Source: Ipomoea triloba (taxonomy: Eukaryota; Streptophyta; Magnoliopsida; Solanales; Convolvulaceae). From it: a stretch of DNA of 64,000 nt. The DNA is taken from NCBI RefSeq assembly GCF_003576645.1, contig NC_044930.1, forward strand, positions 2,832,415-2,896,414, written 5' to 3'. The translations under genes were made by a program, and so were the position numbers. How positions within the stretch are numbered: the first letter of the stretch is position 1; the number at the start of each line of letters is the position of its first letter. Positions 46,602-58,704 of this stretch are shown one piece after another. The notes under the pieces are model-generated. The model saw only the letters and a program-made list of their open reading frames with translations, searched no databases and was not told the origin of the DNA.

Positions 46602-49071
46602 TGCTGATTTCCGAAGGTTCTGTTAGGGGTTTGGTCTGAGAGCACTAGCAGGCAGCAGCCCTCAAAATTCTGAATATCTCAACAAGAACAGACACTTCGC
46701 ACCCAGTCCCGACTCCCGAGATGATGTAAGCAATCTCACTTTTTTCTTCTTTTTTTTTTCAATTTTTCTTTTCTTTTACTCGTAACATTTACGTTTTTTT
46801 TTTCTTTTCTTTTCATAAAACTTTTGACCAAAATTTTTAAATTTTATATCAAACTTTTATTTAAAAAAAAAAAAAAAACCAATTTTACTATCCAATCTAA
46901 AAAATGAACTACTTTGATCATGATAAGCAATCAATTACTTGGTATAAAATTTATTGTAAAAATTACACATTAGCATCCAATCATTATTGTGTGGAAAATA
47001 CTATCAAATAATGTACATAAATAATATACTTTAATATTAAAAATGTACATTGTATTCTATTTAGAAAAAGTAAATTATTTTGTATAATGTACATTTAGTA
47101 CACAAATAATATAATTTTAGTATATTATATACTTTTTCTTATGATGCACGTAGCACTATGTGGACTATGGTCCACATAATAATTTGTAATTAACATCAAG
47201 GTTATCTACCACGAGTTATACTTATTGGATTAAAAATTAATAAACATAAAGTTCTATCATATTGCGTAATTTCTTTTCTTTCTCTCTTTCTTTTTCTTTT
47301 TTTTTTTTCATATTTTGGTGGAATATGCTTAAAAAGATAATATTCATTATTCAAATAGAAGAATAGAAAGAATATAATTGAAATCATCAAATTCAAAATA
47401 TTTTGACTATAATTCTTGCCGTGTGGAAATGTTATAAAATTTTGGTTAACAAATGTGGCTTATGAGTTAAATGTGGCTTATGAGTTAGATCATGTAGATG
47501 TTAATGTGTAATTTCTAAAAGAATTTTTATACCAGGAAATTGGCATGTAAATTTTTTGGTATAAAATTAGTGATTTAAAAAATGTTGGCTAAAATTATCA
47601 AAAAAAAAAAAAAAAAAACACACAACACACACACACACATATATATATATAGTTTAGTTGACACTAAAAAACACATCAAGCCAAAGCATATATTAACTAG
47701 TTGACTAATTCAAAGAAAGTTAATAGTTTTATTTTGCTGGCAGTCACATAGTATAGAGTTCATATGTATGTTAACTTAACTAGTTGACTAATCCAAAAAA
47801 GTTAATAGTTTTGTTTTGCTGATGGTTACATAGTATAGATTTCATTTGTAAACTTATTTAGTTGACTAATCCAAAGGAAGTTAATAGTTTTGTTTTGCTG
47901 GCAGTCACATAGTATAGAGTTCAATTGTTAACTTAACTAGTTGACTAATTAAAAGAAAGTTAATAGTTTTGTTTTGTTGGTAGCCACATAATATAGAGTT
48001 CACTTGTCAACTTAACTAGTTGACTAATCCAAAGAAAGTTAATAGTTTTGTTTTGCTGGCAGTCACATAGTATAGAATGCATATGTTAACTTAACTAATT
48101 GACTAATCCAAAGAAAGTTAATAGAAGAAGGTTAATAGTTTTGTTTTGCTGGCAGTCACATAGTATAGAGTTTATAGTTAATAGTTTTGCTTTGCTGGAG
48201 TCACATAGTATAGAATTCAATTGTTAACTTAACTAGATGACTAATCCAAAGAAGTGTAAATTCAATTGTTAACTTAACTAGTATAGAGTTTAGTTGTTAA
48301 CTTAACTAGTTGACTAATTCAAAGAAAGGTAATAGTTTTGTTTTGGTGGCAGTCACGTAGCTTTGAATTGGGTTGTTAACATTTTAGGAATATTGGTAAG
48401 GACTTCCACCTTTCTCGGGACCAAATTCCCAAAAAAACAAATTAAAACCTCCTGAGGGATACTCTCCCTATATAATTCTTCTCTGCAATATTCAGCATAA
48501 TATAAATGTGAATTGGGAGCAGTTTTGCAGGTTATTTTGCTCAATCCTATAACCTCAGTAGTTAATTGGCATCATATTCATATCAAACATAGCAATGAAA
48601 GAACCCTTAAGTCTCTGAATAGAATTATAGAATACACAGAATGTTGAACGGACTCCATCTGAAATGAACCATCAATGTGAAAATCAGACAGAAGAACTAA
48701 AGAATGCCTCATTGTACAGCTTAACTGTATCTGTGATTTGGAATCATAGGCCTACATTAGTTAAAGTTACAGCAGACAGACATGTCATCGGTATCCAACA
48801 AGAATCTATCTACCCAAGCAGGTAGATGAGCAGCAATGCAGATATAAATAGTTAGCATTTTATTCCTTGGAATTGTTCAAAGAGACGATGAACATAACCG
48901 GCCACAAGCTAGATAATATAAACAGTTGATGAGATGAGATAGACAGGTCTAGAGCACAATATACACAGATAATTTAGAATAATACATTGTTGTACCATTC
49001 TCAAGTATCCTCACAAAAAAATTGATGAAGAATGTTTGCCACCAATCAGTCAACGAGAGGTACGTTACGTT
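46602..49071. other. Intergenic region between NRPE5 and the glutaredoxin-domain gene
   Basis: No gene seen. Contains the NRPE5 promoter, T-rich runs (about 46740-46810), an A-run with (CA)n and (TA)n at about 47600-47652, and the minisatellite at 47692-48362. The part above 48500 is probably the 3' untranslated and downstream region of the glutaredoxin-domain gene. Confidence 0.5.
47692..48362. repeat. Minisatellite, unit about 80 bp, about eight copies
   Basis: The unit contains ttaacttaactagttgacta, atccaaagaaagttaatag, ttttgttttgctggcagtca and catagtatagagtt. Full units start roughly every 78-83 bp; one near 48180 is shortened and one near 48250 is rearranged. Confidence 0.85.
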
Positions 49072-50229
49072 CTAAGGGTAGCAGCTGGGGCATCGAATCA
49101 GTCCGTTCTCGTTGCAATCTGGGCACCTCCTCAACTTCCCTTCATCCTCTTCAAACACTTTTCGACTCCCATAGCAATTCGGGCATGGCAGGAATCTTGC
49201 ATCGCCACAACTCTCACAAGCGAGTCCATGATGCTTGACGGGGAACCCTTCCAAAAGCTTAGCCAATTCGCCTGACTCGTTAAGTTGTTTAATCTCCTCC
49301 ACTCCACCAATGTACCTCCCCTTAATAAACACCTGTGGCAAACTAATCCCTTTCTCGCCCAACATGCCCTGCAACTCCTTCCTATATGATGAGTCCATGG
49401 ATATATCCCTTTCATCTACACAAACTCGAAACCCTTTAAAGATCACCCGGGCATTACAACAATCTTCATAGGTCTTCCTAATTCCTCTTAAACTCGTATA
49501 GTACAGAACAATCCTCTCCTCGCCACAGCCCTTTAGCCGAACATTACTGTCAGACTCGGGCAACACCAAGCTAAATAAACTCTTGTCATTGCACACTTGA
49601 GATTTCGCTGTTTTCGGTTGTGACATATCTTTCCCCTCTCTACATCCCAACTGTTTAGCCGACAACGCTTTCCTATAGCTCAAAGCTACATTAGGATCCA
49701 TCTTAGCCAGCAAGGACTCTTCAGACAAGTGCTTCCACAATGGCTTTGAATCTGAGTGCTCAACAAACTCATAGGACTTCACATCAAATTCTTCTTCAAT
49801 TTCAAGAATTTTCACACTGGGCTTCTTAGGAGACTCCACTACATGAAAACCAAACTCATCATCCAGGCCTTCCATGAGCTCCCAAGTGTTGATTACTGAG
49901 TCAGTCCCACCATTTTCGGGTTTCCCCATCTGGGCATTCGGGTTCCCGCCCTCCGGACCACTGAAATTAGGGTTAGGGTTTGGGGTTCGGGGACGGTCAA
50001 TCAGCACAAGAGAGCCGTACGTGGTGGAGGTGAGCGACACCAGGTGGTTGGTGTCGCCTCTCCGGAGAGGCGGGTGGTGAACGAGCGGCGTCGGCAGGGA
50101 AAGTGTCCGGGAAACCGGAGTCGACCCGGAATCGGAAAACGAATACGGCGACTGTGGGCGCGAAGAACCCGAATTCGACGGGTTCCGGTGGTGAATAAAC
50201 TCATGCGAGCGCGAAGCAGAGCAGCCCAT
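49072..50229 (-). CDS. Glutaredoxin-domain protein with C-terminal four-CxxC motif
   Basis: Single exon of 385 residues, as is usual for this plant family. The N-terminus MGCSAS is a classic N-myristoylation signal with a neighbouring Cys for palmitoylation, pointing to membrane association. Residues 1-230 are low-complexity and Ser/Pro-rich, probably disordered. The glutaredoxin fold covers about 238-335 (RIVLYYTSLRGIRKTYEDC, ISLPQVFIKGRYIGG). The redox motif CPYC is replaced by SLRG-type residues, so ordinary thiol reductase activity is doubtful. The tail carries four CxxC pairs (Cys338/341, 349/352, 369/372, 380/383) that probably bind zinc or an iron-sulphur cluster. The cellular role of the family is poorly defined. 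Confidence 0.9.
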   Translation of the reverse strand: MGCSASRSHEFIHHRNPSNSGSSRPQSPYSFSDSGSTPVSRTLSLPTPLVHHPPLRRGDTNHLVSLTSTTYGSLVLIDRPRTPNPNPNFSGPEGGNPNAQMGKPENGGTDSVINTWELMEGLDDEFGFHVVESPKKPSVKILEIEEEFDVKSYEFVEHSDSKPLWKHLSEESLLAKMDPNVALSYRKALSAKQLGCREGKDMSQPKTAKSQVCNDKSLFSLVLPESDSNVRLKGCGEERIVLYYTSLRGIRKTYEDCCNARVIFKGFRVCVDERDISMDSSYRKELQGMLGEKGISLPQVFIKGRYIGGVEEIKQLNESGELAKLLEGFPVKHHGLACESCGDARFLPCPNCYGSRKVFEEDEGKLRRCPDCNENGLIRCPSCYP

Positions 50230-50839
50230 CTACGAACACAGAAACTAGAAGCAGAGGATGACGGCGAAAGATTGCAAAATATTGCAATGCCCTTCTTGTA
50301 ATCCTTTAGTGGCTACAAGTGAAAATGCTGGGCCGGAGAGGAGAAAAAAAGGGAGAGTGTAGGTGAGAGGAGGCTGTCAAGAACAGTTGGAAGAAGATGA
50401 TTATTGGGAAGCACAGAAAAGATGGAGTTAATGGAGTGGACCTGTGATGGCTGCCTGGTGGGAAAATGGAGTTTGAAGAAGTAATTGATGAAGACAGCAA
50501 ACTAAAACTGTGCAAACTCTTGCTTGCTTTGCTTGCCCAATAAAGCTCAAATGTACTCAATTTGCTTGCATTATGTTCAATAATCAATAGCCTATGAAGC
50601 CAAATATAGAGAAAATGTTGACAATATTAGGACTCTATGTATTATAGTTCTATTGTAACTCTTATCTTGTATTTACTTGTTGTATTCTATAACTCTTCTA
50701 ATTAATCTAGAATTACTGTTCTCATCTGGTATCAATAGTCTAGGTTTTTTTTCCAGTAAGTTCGTTACTGGGGTGGGGAATGGGGTACCCTCCCCATCCT
50801 TGAAATAACTCCCCATTCCCCGACCCGACCCATTCGGAG
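50230..50839. other. Upstream region of the glutaredoxin-domain gene
   Basis: No further gene seen. Probably 5' leader and promoter of the divergently placed minus-strand gene. From about 50755 a GC-rich ggggtggggaatggggtacc-type tract begins, which leads into the duplicated block. Confidence 0.4.
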
Positions 50840-52540
50840 ACGGGGAATACGGGTGGGGTGAGAATACGGGTTGGCCCGTGCAACCCACGGGCCAACCCGT
50901 GCAACCCACGTGCCAACCTGTACAACTCGTACCTTCATACGGGTTATACGGGATGTGTTGGAACGACGTCGTTTGGGAATAAATATATATATAATCCATC
51001 AGCTAGGGTTCGTCACTTTCTCATTTGCGCAGTCAAGTGTGATCTCCATTTCTCTTACTTCTCTCCGTCTTCTCCATTCTCCTCCATTTCTCTCAACTCC
51101 CAAGTCTCAATCTCTCAGACTCTCACTCTCTAACACCTAAGATAGTGAGTTCTCTAATTTCCTCTCTCGTCCTACTCTTTGTTTTATTTCTCTCTTGCCT
51201 AGAAGGTGGTCAGACTAGAGAGTATAAATCGAGCACTTGTACTGTTTAGTTCAAGGGACTTCTACCATCCCATCAAGCACGCTACAAGGGTAATCTCATC
51301 CATCTTCTTTTTCATAAAAATGATTTCGTTTTGTGTATCCCTTTTACAAATAAATAAATATAGATTTAAAAAAATAAAAAATAAAAAAAAAAGGTCTTGT
51401 CCTTTAGATATGGAAAAAGATGAAACAACAACATCGTCTTTCTCCAGATCTAGAAGAAGATGAAGCGAAAATGTTGTTTTCCTCTAGATCTGGAAGAAGG
51501 CGAAACGATAACATCGTCTTTCAAATTTGGAAGAAGATGAACCGGAATAGCAGTCTTCTTCTAGATCTGGAAGAAGGTGAAAAGGAAATTTAATCTTTCT
51601 CTAGATCTGGAAGAAGGTAGATGCGACAACGTCATCTTCGTCCATATCTGGAAATACGGGTGGAGGTCGGTTCGGTTTGGGTAATAGCCGAATTTTATTT
51701 CGGATATCTAAAAATTTTGAGTGATGTTTTCTACACCCGATATCCGAACTAAATTTAATTCGGTTTTGTTCGATTCGGGTGGAATTATTTCGGATTTATT
51801 TGGGGTTAGTTTGGATATACTCCCAATTTTTTTTTTCCAATTTTGAGTTATTTTTAATGATTTTATAAAGACAAAATACTAATAATTAACTAAGAGAATT
51901 TTGAAAATTAATATATTATTAATTATGAAATACATTTAAAACTAAATATATATAATTTATATTACTCCCACTGTCTCATTTTACCAGTCTTACTTTCCTT
52001 TTTAGTTTGTCCCAAAATGTTGTCCACTTTCCAAAATTGAACATCACCATCATTCTACTTTTCCCAATTTACCCTTATGACTTTTTCTTTCTTTATTGCT
52101 TTTATTTTCAAAAGTAAAAAAGTTTGGGGCATAATTAGAAAGCACATCACATTTACTTTATTTTCTTAAAAAGCGTGCAAAAAGCAAATGAGACATCCAA
52201 TTCGGGACGGAGGGAATATTATATTTATAATAAAATTTTAGTTAGTTCGGTTTTGGGTCGGATATGGACAAAATTTTAACATCTGATATCCGAGCCGAAT
52301 TTTTATTCGAATATATCAAATTTAAAATTAATGAATCGATAACTATTCGGGTGTTAGTTCTGATAATCCAAATTAAGTCCACCATATTTGGAAAAAGGTG
52401 ATAGAAAACGTCATCTTCCTCCAAATCTAAAAAAATGGTGAAGGAAATGACGTCATTTTCTTCCAAGTCTAGAAAATGGTGAAGGTGAAAACTTTATCTT
52501 CTTCTGGATCTTCAAACAAAAGAAAAGAAGACAGATTTAA
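50840..52540. repeat. Segmental duplication, copy 1
   Basis: Order of parts: a gggttggcccgtgcaaccca repeat patch (about 50865-50960), a ttgcctagaaggtggtcaga block (about 51195-51300), five or so tandem agatctggaagaaggtgaa-type units (about 51420-51650), a nested hAT-type element, and two more such units (about 52390-52510). The same order is found at 53270-54750. No coding function recognised. Confidence 0.75.
51653..52384. mobile_element. Non-autonomous hAT-type element (larger copy)
   Basis: Bounded by tatctgga (51645-51652) and tatttgga (52385-52392), an 8-bp near-duplication. Near the ends gggtggaggtcgg faces the complement of a taagtccacc end. The body has cggatatc and ccgaac(t/a) words in both orientations and an AT-rich centre. 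No transposase. The same flanking pair occurs at the 54102-54614 copy. Confidence 0.65.
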
Positions 52541-53269
52541 AAAATACTCACAATAATCACGGATTTAAGTGTGTACAATTATAAAAGTTTATATGTTAAA
52601 GTCACCTTTACATGTAATGTTTTTATTTTATAATTATAATCCTATTAAGTTATAAGGTTTATAAAATATATAGTTTATAACTTTATATAATAACTAAACT
52701 TTATATTAATATTTATATAAAGATATAATTAATTTTATTAATTAATAATTGTAATACATGTAATATAAATAAATTATATACTTAATGCTTGTGAATGATC
52801 TAAATAATATATGATTATATAAAAATGTTCAACAAACGACTTTAGCATAGTTAGTTTTAATAGTGTTAAATTAAGTGAAAGGTCAACAGTTCAATTTTTG
52901 TTATATTTCTAGGTTTATTCTAATAACAAACAAGATATTCAAATCTTTTTTTTTTTCTAATTTTTTTTTAAAAGAATTCTTCCCCCTTCTATCAAAGAGT
53001 TAAACAAGGTATTTGATGCAACGAATTCAAAGGTAGGAGATTCTATTACCTTCTATTCTGATTCCATTTCAGGCTATTCACTCATCAAAAAGGGTCAAAT
53101 TAGGAGTCTCAGAGCTTGGAAGTTTGTAAACAACTGATTTTGTAATAGCAACCCCTTCTAAAAATTTAATCCCGCTTCGAGAAGTCGAAAAGAAGTTAAA
53201 AACGCAACGTTGGGGATTCTCAATAACATTTTGAAATATTAATACAATACCCAATTACACAACAACTTT

Positions 53270-53803
53270 GAGGGTGGGATGGGAATACGGGTTGGCCCGT
53301 GCAACCCACAGGCCATCCCGTGCAACCCACGTGCCATCCCGTGCAATCCACGGGCCATCTCGTGCAACCCATGCATGGGCCAACCCGTGCAACCCACGTG
53401 CCAACCCGTATAACTCGTACTATACCTCCACACGGGTTATACGGGCCGGGTTGAAAATTCTCTAACCCAGCATGTCTAACATACAGGTACGGGCCCAATC
53501 TGTCGAATTGGGCACGTTTTGACAACTCTAATATCCCAAAGATATCTATATATATAGTTATTATCACTTCTTACCGGGGTTAAGAAAATATAGAAAAGTC
53601 GTTTCTCATAAAACTCTTTGTTTTATTTTTCTCTTGCCTAGAAGGTGGTCAGACTAGAGAGTAGAGATCGAGCAATTGTTCAGTTCAAGGGGCTTCTACC
53701 ACTCCATCAAAGCACGCTACAAGGGTAATCTCTTCGATCTTCTTTTGCATAAAAACAATATAACTTGTTTTATGATGATTTCGCTATGTGTATCATTTTT
53801 ACA

Positions 53804-53834
<31 letters not shown>

Positions 53835-54750
53835 TCGTCTTCCTTTAGATATTAAAGAAGGTGAAACAACAACATCGTCTTTCTCCAGATCAAGAAGAAT
53901 ATGAAGCGAAAATGTTGTTCTCCTCCAGATCTGGAAGAAGGTGAAACGATAACATCATCTTTCTCCAAATTTGGAAGAAGGTGAACCGGAATCGCTGTCT
54001 TAGCTTCTTCTAGATCTGGAAGAAGGTGAAAAGAAAACTTAATCTTTCACTAGATCTGGAAGAAGGTGGACGCGACAATGTCATCTTCGTCCATATCTGG
54101 AAGTAAAGGTGGACGTCGGTTCGATTCGGGTGATAGACGAATTTTATTTCGGATATCTAAAAATTTTGAGTGATATTTTTTACCCCCAATATCCGAACTA
54201 CATTTAATTCGGTTATGTTCGGTTCGGGTGGAATTATTTCGGATTTATTTCGAGTTAGTTTGGATATACTCCCAAAAAAAAAGTTATCAATTTTAAGTTA
54301 TTTTTAATGATTTTATTAAGACAAAATACTAATAATTAACTAAGAGAATTTTGAAAATTAATATATTACTATATGAAATACATTTAAAACTAAATATATA
54401 ATTTATATTATTTTATTTATAATAAAATTTTGGTTAGTTCGGGTTTGGGGTCAGATATGGATAAAATTTTAACACCTGATATCTTAACCGAATTCTTATT
54501 CGAATATATCAAATTTAAAAAAATCGAATTGATAACTATTCGGGTTCACCCGAAATTTATAAGTCGGTTCAGGTTTCGGGTGTTAGTTCAGATAATCCAA
54601 ATTACGTCCACCCCTATTTGGAAGAAGGTGATCGAAGACGTCACCTTCCTACAAATCTAGAGGAGGGTGAAGGAAACGACGTCATTTTCTTCCAAGTCTA
54701 GAAAAAGGCTCATCTTCTTTTGGATCTTCAAAAAAAACGGATTTAAAAAA
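53270..54750. repeat. Segmental duplication, copy 2
   Basis: The second copy of the 50840-52540 order. The cccgtgcaacccacgtgcca patch is expanded here (about 53290-53450, about six units) and the hAT-type element is shorter. Between the two copies (52541-53269) is AT-rich DNA with no gene. Confidence 0.75.
54102..54614. mobile_element. Non-autonomous hAT-type element (shorter copy)
   Basis: Flanked by tatctgga (54094-54101) and tatttgga (54615-54622). Ends carry aaggtggacgt and the complement ggggtggacgt. About 220 bp shorter than the 51653-52384 copy. A truncated relative in opposite orientation begins with taggggtgggcgtaattt at about 54805 and runs to about 55110. Confidence 0.65.
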
Positions 54751-55331
54751 CAATCACAATAATCACTATTTTATGTATCTCTCAAGTGTCCTTCCTCTTA
54801 ATCTTAGGGGTGGGCGTAATTTGAATTATCCAAACTATCACTCGAAATTCGAATTGAATTTTGTATTAACCCAGAGTCCCGAATTGATATTGGTTCAGAT
54901 ATTTTAATTATGGTATATCTGAATGTAAATTTGATTCGAATATCGGGTATTTAAAATTTATCCATACTCGACCCGAAACTCGAACTAACCTGAAATAGTA
55001 TTATAAATATAAAAAAATATGCATTATATATTGACTATTAAATGTATTTCATAATTAATATTATATTAATTTTAAAACTCTATCACTTAATTATTAGTAT
55101 TTTGTCTTGTTTTTTGTTTGATAGTATATATATATATATATATAACTATAAATACACCAATAATTAAATTATTTTAAAACTTGCCAACTATGAAGTATTA
55201 TGTAGTCTGTTGGCACATTTGTTACTTTTTAATAATAATAATAATAATATATTTATATAAGAATATACTTGTGAGCATTTTGTGTTATTACCCTTTTTTG
55301 CAGATTCTGGGATTTTTATTAGAGGGAAAAA

Positions 55332-56343
55332 ATGGATCCTGCAACAGAAGAATATGCTGCCTTTGAAGAGAAAGTAAAGAGGACTGTGCTGATTGATAAC
55401 CTTTCTCCTTTGGTTACTGAGGCTGTCCTGAGAGCAGCTTTTGACCAATTTGGGGATGTCACCAATGTTCATATACTTCCCAACTACTTTGAACCCAACA
55501 ACACTGCACGTGCAGCTTTGGTGCAGATGCGAACATCAGACCAGGCTGAGAAGCTGATCCATGAGGTTAGCAATTCCCCATTTATGATCATAGGGATGCC
55601 CAGGCCAGTCAGGGCACGTGCTGCACAGCCCGAGATGTTTGATGATCGTCCTGCTAGACAACCTGGAACAAGGATTGAATGGCGTTGGGTGGACCCCGAT
55701 GAGCCTGAGTTTGAGGTGGCGAACAAGATGAAGGCTCTGGTGCGCCAACATGCTGCTGAGGCTGACTGTTTAATCAAGGTATATATATACCTGTACTGTC
55801 AAAGTGGACCGAAGCCGGCAAGCCGGCTCGCACCTGCCCCACAGTGGGCATGTTAGGGCTACAAAAATGTGGCCCGTGAAGAAGTGGGCCAGACCCTTTA
55901 TATATATATAATTTATAAAAAAAAAAAGCTCGCCGACTAGCCCTTAGGGCCCACCAACCTGCATGAGGCGGGCTAGGGTTACATGAACCCTAGCCCGCGA
56001 TTTTGGCGGACTGGCTCGTAAAAGTCCGTCAGAGATTAGGCTTGTCGTGGAGCGGATCAGTTTGCTTCGAGAGTACTAATTATACAATACATACCTACTT
56101 TTCATTGGCCATTGATGCTAATATAATGCGGGAATTTTGATTAACTCATAACTTTGTTATTTCCCTTTATAGCATCAACGGGAGGAGGAAGAAAAACTTG
56201 CCAAGAAGCAGGAAGCAACCTTGAAGGAAAACTACAAGAAGTTTAAGATGTTAGAAAGCTCTAGTAGTAATGCTCCTAATGCAGATGCTAATAGGTTAGC
56301 TCAACATTATGGGTTGCGTCGTTCCAGAGATTCTAAGAAATAG
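55332..56343 (+). CDS. RRM protein, AIPP1-like (ASI1-immunoprecipitated protein 1), copy 1
   Basis: Two exons, 55332-55778 and 56173-56343, giving 205 residues. One RNA recognition motif (about 17-95) follows MDPATEEYAAFEEKVKRTVL. RNP2 is VLIDNL and RNP1 is degenerate (RAALVQM). Then comes the conserved MPRPVRARAAQPEMFDDRP block, a charged helix (REEEEKLAKKQ) and a short tail ending RRSRDSKK. In Arabidopsis, AIPP1 joins ASI1 and EDM2 in a complex that controls poly(A) site choice in genes with heterochromatic introns. Compared with the 58705 copy it lacks the first nine residues, its sequence upstream of the shared gcagattctgggattttt acceptor is unrelated, and its intron is 394 bp rather than 77 because of an inserted GC-rich sequence. 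Expression is uncertain. Confidence 0.75.
55779..56172. mobile_element. Intron of AIPP1-like copy 1 carrying an inserted repeat
   Basis: The intron holds about 300 bp not found in the sister intron. It is rich in ggcccac, ggcgggctag and ccggcaagccgg words, with a (TA)n/A-run centre, resembling hAT-type MITEs with GC-rich subterminal repeats. Ends not fixed. Confidence 0.5.
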
Positions 56344-58704
56344 TATATCTCTTTTATTAAGTGATTCGTGAATCAGACAACTTACTTATTTGTTTTGGTG
56401 TATGTTTCTATAATTGAAAGTATAGAGTGATCTTTTGACCTAACCCTCTTTTTTAATTGTAATATTTTGTGTTCAGATCTTAATTAATCAATTTATTTGT
56501 TTTTTATTTTTATTTCAGAATCTTGTATGCGCACTGGCATTTACCTTTGTCGTTCTGATCTCCTTGACTATTCAATAGGTGTTATAACATAAGGTGGTTC
56601 TACTACTATTTTAGTTGGAACTTCAGTAGCAACATGTTCTTCGTCAAGAACATAAACAACTTGTCATAGACTTGATTGTATATTTAGTTGCTTGCCCATA
56701 ACCAAAAGCTTTGGCATAACACATAAACCACTGCTAGGAAGATTATATTTGTGAGAGATATGAATTGGAGTCCACTTGAAGGAATATAATGCAGGGATTC
56801 CTCCTTTAATCTCATTTTACTTTATGTTATAAATATTATTGATTCACTCTCTCATATGTACATCTCTTTTGTTAAAAACGGTCCACTTACTTATTTAGGA
56901 GTACGTTACTATAGTATATAGCATAAAGTACTTGAGTGGCCTCCATATCTAAAAGATGGCAAAGGAGACAACGTTGATTCCTCTTTTTCCTATTTTGAAA
57001 AAAATGCATTGCCTCCTCCATCCTATCTCTACATGTATTGTCTTCCTCTATATTAGGAAGAAGTTGAATGTGACAATATTAGCCTTTTATATATGTAATT
57101 GAATTTTAAATTTTAAATAAATAATAATAATAATAATAAAGGTGGTAAATTGTGTGTGTACACGTGCCAGTTACGTGCAATAAATTGACAAGTAACTACT
57201 AACTTTTTAAAAGTATTTTTATATTTATAAGTAACGCTATATAATACTCATTACATTTTATCTGTCATACTCACTATTTATTGGTCAAATTAACTCTTTC
57301 TTCTTTGTTTATTTTCTTTAGTATTTTTTAAATTTGATTTTTTGTGTTTAATAATAATTTTAGTATAGTTTCTAAATTTTGTATACTAATACTAAACTTA
57401 ATATTCTAAAAACTGAATGAAAAATAACTTCAGTCAAGTCTTATTAACTGAATCAGAAATATAAAATGGAGTTTATTTACTATTTAGGAATGCATTTTAT
57501 AGGAAAAAAACAAATAAAATTGTTGAAATGAAAAGACCCGAAAGAAAATTATAAGATGCAAGTCAGTAACCAAGGGAATACTCACCGAGTCACGTGAAGC
57601 GGAAGGGAGAGAGAAGAGCAGTGAAGAACGAAAGAGAATTTTCTGAAGGTAAAATGTCTCAACTCCATCTTTGTTCTTGTGATTATGGGCTTTTTTTTTT
57701 CTCTTCTTATCTCTACGCCTAAATATGCATACAAGTTTACTTGTTTTTCATGATCACGTCGTTATTAGGTTCGCATTGCGATTTTTCTCACAGCCCATTT
57801 GATAATCCTACATATTATGTGTGACTTTCACTGGATTCTCACCATGCACTAACTCTCTAAAGTTTGTGACTTTGTGTAAAGATAATAGAATGGAGTGGTG
57901 GGTTGCTTGCCAAGAATGGGTTCAATCATATAGGGTTTAGTAGTCTTGAATATGAGAAATAAGTTGGCCTTCTTGAGATTATTGGTGTTGATTTCTCAGG
58001 GTGGGTTTCTTGAAATTTTTGTTTTCTCTTTTAAACTGTGAGAATGGGTCTACTAGAAGGAGTTTGTGGGTGTGGGTTGGGGTGGGGTTTACATTCTTCT
58101 TGCAAAGTGGACTTCTTTTTGTGTCACTGTCATATGATTAACTGATCACTTTCATCATTCATCCATTTGTATATTTGTTAACCCAATATTTCTTGGTATT
58201 TTAGCCCTGGAATTCTTGATTGTGAGATTATGCAAAAGAAGAAAGAAAAGAAATTAATGATTTTTGTGTAATTTGAACATAACCCAATGCAGGGTTAATT
58301 GAGTATTTTGGCAATACAAAATGTGCCATGTGAGTCTGTTAGTCAATGGAGGGTTCTACATTTTCTATTTGGTTGCCCATAAAGCAAGATATTGTAGTGG
58401 AAGTTTCTATTTGTTCTTCCCTTGTATACAAAAACATAAGTCTCTATTTTGAACATTTCCAAGAAAATAAGCTGGTGATCATGGGGTTGTTCTGTTTCAT
58501 ATCAGGGGAAGAGAGAATGGGGAGCTATTAGTGTATTTGTATGATTGTATTAGTGTTTATTTTGGAAACCTTTTGAAAACAGTCCTGTGCTTGAAGGTTG
58601 TTCTCTGTAATCATTGTGTGAAGCTGAGATCCCAAAATCATTGCGAACATTCTGTCTTATTTATTACCCTCTCTGCAGATTCTGGGATTTTTGTTCAGGG
58701 GAAA
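56344..58704. other. Region between the two AIPP1-like genes
   Basis: No second gene seen. 56344 to about 56800 is the 3' region of copy 1. About 57590-57655 is a likely untranslated first exon of copy 2, ending in ctgaag before a gtaaaa donor. The intron then runs to the ctctgcag acceptor at about 58679. A small open frame at 58346-58531 within that intron has no recognised similarity. Confidence 0.45.

Noticed and set aside
53220..53567. Cys/Gly-rich frames reading repeated GCTGW/GLHG
   Set aside because: Translation of the gtgcaaccca(c/t)gtgccaac repeat patch in the segmental duplication.
58531..58704. N-terminal extension of the second AIPP1-like protein
   Set aside because: It reads through an intron; a ctctgcag acceptor precedes the chosen start and the same acceptor exists in copy 1.
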